This document shows positions 15,146 to 21,013 of a DNA stretch of 27,278 bases, piece by piece. This stretch comes from a virus, in IMG/VR virus record IMGVR_UViG_3300046515_000156, positions 1-27,278 of that record. One strand, written 5' to 3'. Both the position numbers and the translations under genes were made by a program. Under the pieces are notes generated by a model. It did not search any database, had not been told where the DNA came from, and saw only the letters and a program-made list of their open reading frames with translations. The first letter of the stretch is position 1. The number at the start of each line of letters is the position of its first letter.

Positions 15146-15167
15146 ATTTCAGGGGGGTTTAAGGTTT
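15146..15167 (-). promoter_or_regulatory. Candidate late promoter/activator site upstream of the lysis operon (Plys-like)
   Basis: The minus strand reads AAACCTTAAACC then CCCCTGAAAT, matching 20 of 22 bases of the element upstream of gene I (5702-5723). It lies in the only sizeable gap between the early/middle genes and the lysis cassette, 61 nt upstream of the first lysis-operon ATG, directly against a GC-rich hairpin. Position and repetition suggest the Mor/C-dependent late promoter. Confidence 0.6.
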
Positions 15168-15189
15168 AGCCCCGCTCGGTGGCGGGGCT
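15168..15189 (-). terminator. GC-rich hairpin after the secreted accessory gene
   Basis: AGCCCCGC pairs perfectly with GCGGGGCT (8 bp, 6-nt loop), starting 7 nt after the stop of the secreted-protein gene. On the minus strand it is followed by AAACC, not a T-run, so intrinsic termination would be weak. It directly abuts the candidate late promoter and may separate middle from late transcription. Confidence 0.45.
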
Positions 15190-15195
15190 TGGGCT

Positions 15196-15738
15196 TTACA
15201 GTAACTTCATTGAGTAAATTGCCATCATGCCCTTGGGCGTGCTCACAAGTTCAAGGCTAACTTGCGATGTACCCTTGCCAATTTTCTTAGTACCGGCTTT
15301 AGGCTTGCCGCCAGCTCTGATAATTGGCTGCTGACGATCTAGCTCCTGTACAAAAAAATCATTCACCAGGTCGAAAGCAGCGCCCCTACCAACAAGACCC
15401 TGGAAGAGTACGTCTCTGAGTGCTTCTGCATTTCGATAGTCACTCACAGAGGTTGAATCATTTGAAAGAAGCATCACTGTTAGCCCAGTAATAGCGTCTT
15501 TCGCTTTGCCACTTATTTGCACAATTGATGCGGCGCTACCTACGGGAACTGTTCCTCCCCAGCGCTTCAGTCCGTCTGCGTCAGTTTCAGTCAGTTGACT
15601 GCGGACATTTGGAAGCTCTTCCAGCATCTCGTCATATGATTTTTTGAAGGCGTGTTTGGGGCTGTCGATGGCTGCGTGGGCAGATAAAGAAACAGCCAAG
15701 CAGAGAAACAAACTGATTAAACCATTCGCTAATTTCAT
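15196..15738 (-). CDS. Secreted/periplasmic accessory protein of unknown function
   Basis: A 180-residue protein with a clear Sec signal peptide: MKLANG start, hydrophobic core LISLFLCLAVSL (about residues 7-18), and cleavage after SAHA (about 19-22). The mature part is charged, mixed helical and ends in a beta-rich segment (SQVSLELVSTPKGMMAIYSMKLL). The ATG at 15738 has AGGAGAG about 7 nt upstream; the open frame extends further but overlaps the Mor gene. No family recognised. It is AT-richer than the flanking phage genes and is placed between Mor and the lysis promoter, where Mu has no such gene. It is therefore a probable lysogenic-conversion gene ('moron'), possibly acting in the envelope, for example in exclusion. 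Confidence 0.7.
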   Translation of the reverse strand: MKLANGLISLFLCLAVSLSAHAAIDSPKHAFKKSYDEMLEELPNVRSQLTETDADGLKRWGGTVPVGSAASIVQISGKAKDAITGLTVMLLSNDSTSVSDYRNAEALRDVLFQGLVGRGAAFDLVNDFFVQELDRQQPIIRAGGKPKAGTKKIGKGTSQVSLELVSTPKGMMAIYSMKLL

Positions 15739-15760
15739 ACCCACTCTCCTTTGAGCAACT

Positions 15761-16198
15761 CTAATGAACTGTCCCGTCATCAAAGCCGAATAAGTCGGGC
15801 TCGCTCTTACGGTGGAGCGCCCGTTGACGGGCAATGATGTCATAAATCGTTTGGCTCGACAGGTCGTACTTGCTGACCATATCGGCGGGTTTGACCCCAC
15901 GGTCTCGCCAATCCTGATAGATCGCCGCGTCGCGCATGGCTCGCTTTAGGATTGTGCCCCGTGGCAGATACATCACTGTACCGCCCTGGTGTTCACAGAT
16001 CGAATAGACCACACGGCGGGCCAATTCAGGGGCACCGTCTGGGTTATTAAGCGCCTTACGCAGCTCGACTTCTGCGACCCTGACCATCTCGCCCAGGGTG
16101 CCCTCCCAGCGTGCAAGGACGGTGGGTGACTCCATGTGAGCTAGAACCTTATCAGGGTCGAGTTTATCGCTGTCGTCCGGGAATAGTTCTTCGTTCAT
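15761..16198 (-). CDS. mor: Mor/C-family transcription activator
   Basis: A 145-residue protein of the Mu Mor/C family, which activates middle or late phage promoters by binding dyad sites as a dimer. Recognisable parts are the dimerisation region (about 55-100, with ELARRVVYSICEHQGGTVMYLPRG, whose 'GG..vYiP.g' is the family signature) and the C-terminal helix-turn-helix (about 110-135, VSKYDLSSQTIYDII). Only one Mor/C homologue is present in the window, so it may do the work of both Mor and C. It overlaps the gemA stop by 4 bp and is the last gene of the early operon before the secreted protein. Confidence 0.93.
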   Translation of the reverse strand: MNEELFPDDSDKLDPDKVLAHMESPTVLARWEGTLGEMVRVAEVELRKALNNPDGAPELARRVVYSICEHQGGTVMYLPRGTILKRAMRDAAIYQDWRDRGVKPADMVSKYDLSSQTIYDIIARQRALHRKSEPDLFGFDDGTVH

Positions 16199-16611
16199 CG
16201 TTCAGGCCTCCCATGTCGGCGGGCATCGTAGGTCAATGCCGCAACCAATTTTTGCAGTTGCCCAGGGTCGAGCCATTCCACGCGCTCGACCTTGAACATG
16301 CGCAAGGCCATACCATCAGCATACGCCCAGGAGCGTTTCGCTTCGGCGAGAAAGGCCTCAATCTTACCCACCAGTTTCTCCCGGTCTGGCGCAGGTGTCG
16401 GCGCTTTGCGGCCATGCTTTTTAGCCGGTGCCGACGCCCAGCCCAATCGGGCGAACTCGGCCAATACTGCGCCGGTCTGGCGGGGGGTCAGGTCTTTGGC
16501 CGAACGCACACCGGCCACACGGACCAGTAAGGCGCGGTAGGTATCGTCATCCAGTCCCAGCTCCTTCTTGGCGATATGGATTTTGCTCAGTTGCAAGTTT
16601 CGCGTGCTCAT
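16195..16611 (-). CDS. gemA: GemA-like regulatory protein (Mu gp16, DUF1018)
   Basis: A 138-residue protein. The N-terminal LSKIHIAKKELGLDDDTYRALL (about 8-29) and the VRSAKDLTPRQTGAVLAEFARLGW segment are diagnostic of the GemA/DUF1018 family. In Mu, GemA modulates host gene expression and DNA topology late in early transcription, and gemA directly precedes mor, as here (4-bp overlap). The C-terminal half (AFLAEAKRSWAYADGMALRMF, VEWLDPGQLQKLVAAL) is also typical. Confidence 0.92.
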   Translation of the reverse strand: MSTRNLQLSKIHIAKKELGLDDDTYRALLVRVAGVRSAKDLTPRQTGAVLAEFARLGWASAPAKKHGRKAPTPAPDREKLVGKIEAFLAEAKRSWAYADGMALRMFKVERVEWLDPGQLQKLVAALTYDARRHGRPER

Positions 16612-16886
16612 TGTCTTCCTCCTTTGATAAGGGCCTGGAACGCGGCTGGGTCGTTTCGGGACAGTGCGGCGACACCATGAATAGTCATGGTGAGCGCGTG
16701 TTCTGTTTCATCGAACGCCCCGGCGCTGCGGATCTGTTCCACTTCGCTCCTGGTGCCGCTATAGATTTCCATCTTGAGTTTGCTAGCGCCCATAGCCAGG
16801 CGCTTGTCCTTGTCGCGCTTGCGCTGGGCGCGTTTACGCTCGCGAGCCAGGCGGGTTTTGCGCTGTGTGGGTGATTCGTCTGTCAT
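16608..16886 (-). CDS. Hypothetical basic protein of the early operon
   Basis: A 92-residue protein from the ATG at 16886, or 101 residues if a TTG at 16913 is used. The TTG lies inside the loop of a structured repeat, so the ATG is preferred, although its ribosome site is weak. Residues about 8-35 are extremely basic (RKTRLARERKRAQRKRDKDK), suggesting nucleic-acid binding or a charged coil. The remainder (EVEQIRSAGAFDETEHALTM) is helical. Family not recognised. The stop overlaps gemA by 4 bp. Confidence 0.7.
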   Translation of the reverse strand: MTDESPTQRKTRLARERKRAQRKRDKDKRLAMGASKLKMEIYSGTRSEVEQIRSAGAFDETEHALTMTIHGVAALSRNDPAAFQALIKGGRQ

Positions 16887-16890
16887 GGGT

Positions 16891-16958
16891 GGCTGCTCAT
16901 CAGTACCGGACAACCACGTCCGGCAGACCGCCCCAGCAAGCCGGGACGGTTTCGCTTA
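16891..16958 (-). ncRNA. Two-hairpin structured RNA element, copy A
   Basis: A 68-bp element, 57/68 identical to copy B at 17637-17704 with no gaps. On the minus strand it begins with the TAA of the DUF2786 gene (TAAGCGAAACCG). Hairpin 1 is CCGTCCCGG/CTGGGGCGG with loop CTTG. After a 4-nt spacer, hairpin 2 is CCGGAC, loop GTGGTT, GTCCGG (16906-16923). The element ends in the constant GTACTGATGAGCAGCC just before the next gene. Compared with copy B, hairpin 2 has two compensatory pair swaps and an unchanged loop, so the structure appears to be conserved. Function unknown. Confidence 0.7.
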
Positions 16959-17627
16959 GTGCAGGGCAAGCTGTTCCTGACCGTTAACCCCATGGTTTAA
17001 GCGCACATCGCCCGCCGCAAGAATGCCGTGCAGGGCGTCAGTCATGGCACGCACACCATTTCCCTGGTTGGCGTTACGGTCGCGGCAGGCGAGCTTTTCC
17101 GTCTCTGTGTGGTGCTTGAGCATGTACGCCGAAGTCGCCGGGGATGGTTCATCATTGCCAGCAAAGGCCATGACCTGCTTTCGCACGGCCGATACCCAGG
17201 CCGCACAGAACACGTCGGCGCGTTTGGTCTTGGTCGCTGTCTTGCAACGCTTCAACTGAGTGTTGATAAAGTCGCGTCGAGACTGCCGAACCTGGCGCAG
17301 CAATAGGGTCATGGTGTAGCTGGCCAACTCCGCTAGTTCACCGATAAAGCGCCATTCGCCGATACCGGCCATGAACAGGACTTTGCAGGCATAGGCTTGA
17401 GTAACGGCTCCAACCAGGTTGGCTTCCCATTGCGGCGGGGTCATTTTTGAACCACTACGGGCGGCACATTCGTACACTTCGGATAGCTGGATATCCGATT
17501 CTTCTAAACGATACTTTTCCATCAAGGCACGGGCCTGGCGCATTGCAGCGGCGGCTTCGTGCGGGTTGTCGCTTGCTGCCAGGCGCAACAGTTTTTTGAT
17601 CTTTTCTAAGGCTTTGCTGTGATCCAT
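16956..17627 (-). CDS. DUF2786 domain protein
   Basis: A 223-residue protein. Residues 1-40 (ALEKIKKLLRLAASDNPHEAAAAMRQARALMEKYRL) match the DUF2786 domain closely. The rest, with a FIGELAELASYTMTLLLRQVRQ helix, the DVFCAAWVSAVRKQV segment (about 140-155) and a C-terminal stretch of unknown fold, resembles the region that usually accompanies DUF2786 in phage proteins. The biochemical role is unknown; the family is frequent in Mu-like early regions. The ATG has a GAGGAAG ribosome site located immediately after structured RNA copy B, and the stop is the first triplet of copy A. Confidence 0.85.
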   Translation of the reverse strand: MDHSKALEKIKKLLRLAASDNPHEAAAAMRQARALMEKYRLEESDIQLSEVYECAARSGSKMTPPQWEANLVGAVTQAYACKVLFMAGIGEWRFIGELAELASYTMTLLLRQVRQSRRDFINTQLKRCKTATKTKRADVFCAAWVSAVRKQVMAFAGNDEPSPATSAYMLKHHTETEKLACRDRNANQGNGVRAMTDALHGILAAGDVRLNHGVNGQEQLALH

Positions 17628-17636
17628 ATCTTCCTC

Positions 17637-17704
17637 GGCTGCTCATCAGTACCAGGCAACCACGCCTGACAGACCGTCCCGGATGGCCGGGGCGGTTTCG
17701 CTTA
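17637..17704 (-). ncRNA. Two-hairpin structured RNA element, copy B
   Basis: Second copy of the 68-bp element. It again starts at a stop codon (TAA of the 73-residue protein gene) and ends in the constant tail before the next ribosome-binding site. Hairpin 1 is CCGCCCCGG/CCGGGACGG with loop CCAT and one C-A mismatch. Hairpin 2 is TCAGGC, loop GTGGTT, GCCTGG (17652-17669). Relative to copy A, a G-C pair has become A-U, an A-U pair has become G-C, and the outer C-G has become U-G. The U-G is a pair only on the minus (transcribed) strand. Confidence 0.7.
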
Positions 17705-17923
17705 TTGAAGGGTCATGGTGGTGGGTTGCCAGCGGCAGGCAGGAATGGCACCCAACATCTTTTCGCTGGCGACCAGGTCGAATACCTTGTTGGAAAGTCG
17801 CACAGCTTCCGTCTGCCGGGGTGTTCCCAGGGAGCTGGTCGGTACGCCTGTCATATCAACGGTGACGGAGGGCTTGCCGTTGCCTTCGGCGCGGTCCTCC
17901 AGGGTGATTGTGATCTTTGCCAT
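17702..17923 (-). CDS. Hypothetical 73-residue protein of the early operon
   Basis: A small protein beginning MAKITITLEDRAEGNGKPSV, with a beta-prone start and a later helical segment (TEAVRLSNKVFDLVASEKML). The ATG at 17923 has AGGAAG 6 nt upstream, a good site. No family recognised. Its stop codon begins structured RNA copy B, so translation ends exactly where the RNA fold starts. Confidence 0.72.
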   Translation of the reverse strand: MAKITITLEDRAEGNGKPSVTVDMTGVPTSSLGTPRQTEAVRLSNKVFDLVASEKMLGAIPACRWQPTTMTLQ

Positions 17924-17931
17924 GGGGCTTC

Positions 17932-18339
17932 CTATCGTTGAGTGTGGAAAGTAATGCGGTAATCGCGGGCAACCTGGCGCACGTACTTTTCGGTCATGTG
18001 GTGCTTACGTGCGACCCACCTAGGGGAGTTGCCCAAGGCTGCATCTGCCATGATCAACGTGGCGTGCTTGCGGGTGTCCGGTGCGACTTCCTCAAGCTCG
18101 GCAGATACCGAGGGCGGATCAGCGGCCACAGAGACAAACAAGTGGGCATAGACTGGCGACCGTTCCGGGTTAATCGTGAAGGTCGCTGGTGCGCTGCTCA
18201 TCTGGTGGCCGACCTTCTGGATTTGTCCGCCACGATCCAAGAACTGCTCAGTCAGGCGGTCTAGGTTGGCGCGTTCAACGTCGTGTTGCGGCGAGTGGAT
18301 GGGCAACGGATCGCTGCGGGTGTCGTGATAACGCTGCAT
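17932..18339 (-). CDS. Hypothetical protein with a possible C-terminal helix-turn-helix
   Basis: A 135-residue protein. The C-terminal third (about 95-135, MADAALGNSPRWVARKHHMTEKYVRQVARDYRI) has the pattern of a helix-turn-helix, with WVARKHHMTEKYVRQVA as the likely core. The N-terminal part is hydrophilic and contains a short MSSAPATFTINPERSPVYAHLFVSV segment. No family recognised. The start follows the DUF3164 stop by 2 bp, with GGGGGTC upstream. Confidence 0.7.
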   Translation of the reverse strand: MQRYHDTRSDPLPIHSPQHDVERANLDRLTEQFLDRGGQIQKVGHQMSSAPATFTINPERSPVYAHLFVSVAADPPSVSAELEEVAPDTRKHATLIMADAALGNSPRWVARKHHMTEKYVRQVARDYRITFHTQR

Positions 18340-18341
18340 GA

Positions 18342-18962
18342 TCAGACCCCCGCGATATCAAGGCTGATAGGTTCGTACTGCTCCGTATCACCTACACGCT
18401 GATACACACGGATGTAGGACTTTGAGCCAACCACCTGGCAGGCATCACCAATGGCCTGCATGGCGCGCTGCCAGCGCTCATCGGTAATTTCCATCCGGCG
18501 CAATGCCAAGACGCGGGCTGTGCGGATGTCGCCTTTCTGGTCAGTCCGAAAGGCGTCATTCACAAGCGTGACCACTTCGGGGCGTGCCCCGGTGGTCCAG
18601 TCGCGCAGGCATTCATCAATCAATGCCCGCGCTGCCTGGAGGCGTTCGTCGAAGGCGATGCTTTCCTGGACGGCGCGCATGATCTTGAAGCGCCCATCGA
18701 AGCTGATCAGGCTGACATTGCCTTTCTTGCCGCCGATCTGCGCGCCGTACTGCTCGGCGCTTAGTTCCACAAAGGCTTCGATATCACCGAATGCCGAGGC
18801 CTTGAACTTCGCCAGAACCTCGTTGGCAGCGCGGGCTTTTTCAACCAGGCCAAGCACCAGGGTGTCTCGCTCCAGGTCGATAGGTTTGATCATGCTTTCC
18901 GGGATCAGCCGCTTTTGAGCGTCGACGCGGTAGCCTTCGGGAATGGTTTGTTGTTGTGTCAT
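18342..18962 (-). CDS. DUF3164 family protein
   Basis: A 206-residue protein matching the DUF3164 family found in Mu-like early regions. Visible hallmarks are PEGYRVDAQKRLIPESMIKPIDLERDTLV at the N-terminus (about 9-37), GGKKGNVSLISFDGRFKIMRAVQE (about 77-100) and a C-terminal MQAIGDACQVVGSKSYIRVYQR. Function is not established. The ATG at 18962 has GAGGAAAC about 8 nt upstream. Confidence 0.88.
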   Translation of the reverse strand: MTQQQTIPEGYRVDAQKRLIPESMIKPIDLERDTLVLGLVEKARAANEVLAKFKASAFGDIEAFVELSAEQYGAQIGGKKGNVSLISFDGRFKIMRAVQESIAFDERLQAARALIDECLRDWTTGARPEVVTLVNDAFRTDQKGDIRTARVLALRRMEITDERWQRAMQAIGDACQVVGSKSYIRVYQRVGDTEQYEPISLDIAGV

Positions 18963-18973
18963 TGCAAGTTTCC

Positions 18974-19297
18974 TCAGTGGAGAGTCAGTCGCGACCAGTC
19001 AGCAGGACGGGAAGCGCTAATGGGCTCGCGCCATTCCAGGGTCACGCCCTGGAACTGCACGTTGAAACGGGTGCTACCGGCCGTGGGGTAGCGCTTGTAG
19101 CCCTCGGTGTGGCCGAGGTTGAGCAGGCGCTGACCAGACTCGGGAGTGATCACCAGGAGATTGTTTGTAGGGTGAAAGGCCTGCACGCGGATGCCATGGG
19201 CCTGCAAGTTGCGGGCAGCGGCGTTAAACACCCGCAGACGGTCTGCCAGGGTCGGGGTCAGGATTTTCAATGACGTGCGGTTAGTGGAGGCGAGCAT
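18974..19297 (-). CDS. Hypothetical early protein
   Basis: A 107-residue protein from the ATG at 19297 (AGGAG 9 nt upstream); longer in-frame starts run back into the preceding gene and are unlikely. The sequence MLASTNRTSLKILTPTLADRL is followed by FNAAARNLQAHGIRVQAFHPTNN and a basic C-terminus. No family recognised. It overlaps the 3' end of the HTH/Cys protein gene by 17 bp and precedes DUF3164. Confidence 0.72.
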   Translation of the reverse strand: MLASTNRTSLKILTPTLADRLRVFNAAARNLQAHGIRVQAFHPTNNLLVITPESGQRLLNLGHTEGYKRYPTAGSTRFNVQFQGVTLEWREPISASRPADWSRLTLH

Positions 19298-19661
19298 GGG
19301 CGTTCTCCTGGTTGCAGCAGTCGGGGTTAATTGGGCAGTGTTGGCAGGCGCGCCAGTGCTGCATCGCCTGGGGGTTGTGAGTCGGTGCCGGTTTTTCGCG
19401 GTAGCTTTGGCACTGGTCAGAGGTGACAGTCTCGTCCAGGGCGACACATTCAATGCGGCCCAGGGTTTCCATCACGCGCCGCTCCACGCCCGCCGTGCTG
19501 GGGGATGCGTAGCGGTTGGATAGAATCAGGCTGACGGCCGTGCGGCTCATGCCAATGCGCTGGCTGGCCTTGGTTTTGTTGCTGGCGGCTACCTCAGCGG
19601 CAAGCAAGCGCACGAACAACGGCACTTCGTTGCCCCAGGCGGACAGGTTTACCTGGTTCAT
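19281..19661 (-). CDS. HTH protein with C-terminal cysteine cluster
   Basis: A 126-residue protein. Residues about 28-52 (NKTKASQRIGMSRTAVSLILSNRY) form a LacI/Cro-like helix-turn-helix. The remainder carries six cysteines (72, 84, 106, 109, 115, 116), the last four in RACQHCPINPDCC, suggesting a bound metal or Fe-S cluster. A similar layout, an HTH followed by a CP-like spaced-Cys region, occurs in small phage regulators. The ATG at 19661 has a strong AGGAGG site and overlaps the upstream gene stop. A redox- or metal-responsive regulator is possible but unproven. Confidence 0.75.
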   Translation of the reverse strand: MNQVNLSAWGNEVPLFVRLLAAEVAASNKTKASQRIGMSRTAVSLILSNRYASPSTAGVERRVMETLGRIECVALDETVTSDQCQSYREKPAPTHNPQAMQHWRACQHCPINPDCCNQENAHARLH

Positions 19662-20266
19662 TCGGCCACCTCCTGGTCAGCTTTGCGCCACACGACCTGA
19701 TCTAGGTTCGGGTCATAGACCTGGTGAAAGTCGCGCTGATAGATCGGATGTTTGGGGCCGGTGTAGCGGGACGGAACCAGGCTGAAACGGGTTTTAACAC
19801 CAGGCGTTCCGCCTCGACGTGTCACATAGCCAGCCTTTGCCAGGCCTGACAAATACACATGAGCGCCAAATTCACTAATGGACACGCCGTTGACGCTGGC
19901 GGCGACGGCGGCCTCGGCGGCGCTAAACTCGCCCAGGATGCGCAATGCCCGCCAGACGTTCTCGGCACCGGCTGCATACTTGGAAACTTTGCCGCTACGG
20001 GTAATGCGCGGGGCTTCAACGCCTTCGTCTTTAAGGAGTTCCCACTCGGCATCGAAGCGCCCGACGTTGCGAACTTTGCTGACAATGCCGGCCTTTTCCA
20101 TGTCTCGAAAATAGCCACGTACGGTTTGGTCGTCCTGGTTCGACTTTCGAGCAACAGCGTAAGTCGTCAGCTCTTTAGGGCTGGCGTTGATGGCACGAAT
20201 GGCTTCCCAAATATGTTGGCGTGGGGGCTTTCCTCCCACCATCACCAGATCGGCTCTGATTCCCAT
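19658..20266 (-). CDS. Hypothetical protein with winged-helix-like segments
   Basis: A 202-residue protein that appears to contain two similar helical modules. The first (about 15-70) includes KELTTYAVARKSNQDDQTVRGYFRDMEKAGIVSKV, a likely winged helix. The second (about 98-160) includes FSAAEAAVAASVNGVSISEFGAHVYLSGLAKAGYVTR, which follows the same helix-helix-wing pattern. DNA binding is therefore plausible. It lies directly after ATPase B (3-bp gap, GGAGGG site), where Mu-like phages of Pseudomonas carry unnamed early genes. Confidence 0.75.
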   Translation of the reverse strand: MGIRADLVMVGGKPPRQHIWEAIRAINASPKELTTYAVARKSNQDDQTVRGYFRDMEKAGIVSKVRNVGRFDAEWELLKDEGVEAPRITRSGKVSKYAAGAENVWRALRILGEFSAAEAAVAASVNGVSISEFGAHVYLSGLAKAGYVTRRGGTPGVKTRFSLVPSRYTGPKHPIYQRDFHQVYDPNLDQVVWRKADQEVAE

Positions 20267-20269
20267 GGC

Positions 20270-20989
20270 TCAAGCCCTCCGCGACGGCGCTTCGCCGGTA
20301 AACCAACCGCGTGAGCCCCAACCGGCGAGGTCGATGCTGTCGATGGCCAGGGCTTGGGTTTCGCTGTAGACCCGATATAGGTTGACGGCGATACGGCGAA
20401 GGCACCCACCGACCTTGGTCCGCAGATCCTCCAACAGGTCATCGGCAAAGCGCAGTGATGGATAACTGGCCTTACTCAAGGCGCGCAGATCATCGAGGGT
20501 GGCGCGTTGTGCAGGCACCCACTCCAGCACACGGTTATGCAGGCGCTCCAACTTAGCCAAACTACCGGGCACACGCTCTTCGCCGATCAGGACGATAGTT
20601 CCCTGGCTGGCGTTGTAGATGTCGGTCAGGACGTTGGCGACGGCCTTTTCCAGCAGGTACTGCACGTCGTCAATTAGCAGTGGGCGACCACTGCGGGATA
20701 GCTGCTCGGCGATCTGGTCAACCATCTGTGACAAGGTGCGCTCTGGCTGGATGCTCATTTCGCGCAGGATGGCGAGCAGGAAAGCTTTCTTGCTCCAGGT
20801 ATCGCGACACTCCACGTAGTAGGCGCGATGTTGGTTGGCGGCGAAGGCAGCGCCCACGCTTTTACCCAGCCCGCTTGCGCCGTACATCACCACCAAACCA
20901 GGCAGGCCGGCTGGGCGGGCATGGGCTCGGGCGATGGCGGCTGACAAGAGGCCGACATTGGTCAGGGGAACGATCTTGGTAACACTCAT
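20270..20989 (-). CDS. B: Transposition ATPase, target-DNA activator (MuB-like)
   Basis: A 239-residue AAA+ ATPase. Walker A is GASGLGKS (37-44) and Walker B is PLLIDDVQ (103-110); an arginine-rich region follows in the last third. MuB-type proteins form filaments on target DNA, give target immunity and stimulate the transposase. At 239 residues it is shorter than MuB (about 312), lacking most of the N-terminal DNA-binding extension, as in related Pseudomonas transposable phages. It starts 24 bp after the transposase stop with AGGAG upstream. Confidence 0.93.
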   Translation of the reverse strand: MSVTKIVPLTNVGLLSAAIARAHARPAGLPGLVVMYGASGLGKSVGAAFAANQHRAYYVECRDTWSKKAFLLAILREMSIQPERTLSQMVDQIAEQLSRSGRPLLIDDVQYLLEKAVANVLTDIYNASQGTIVLIGEERVPGSLAKLERLHNRVLEWVPAQRATLDDLRALSKASYPSLRFADDLLEDLRTKVGGCLRRIAVNLYRVYSETQALAIDSIDLAGWGSRGWFTGEAPSRRA

Positions 20990-21013
20990 AATGCGACTCC
21001 TAAAGGTCTTGGG

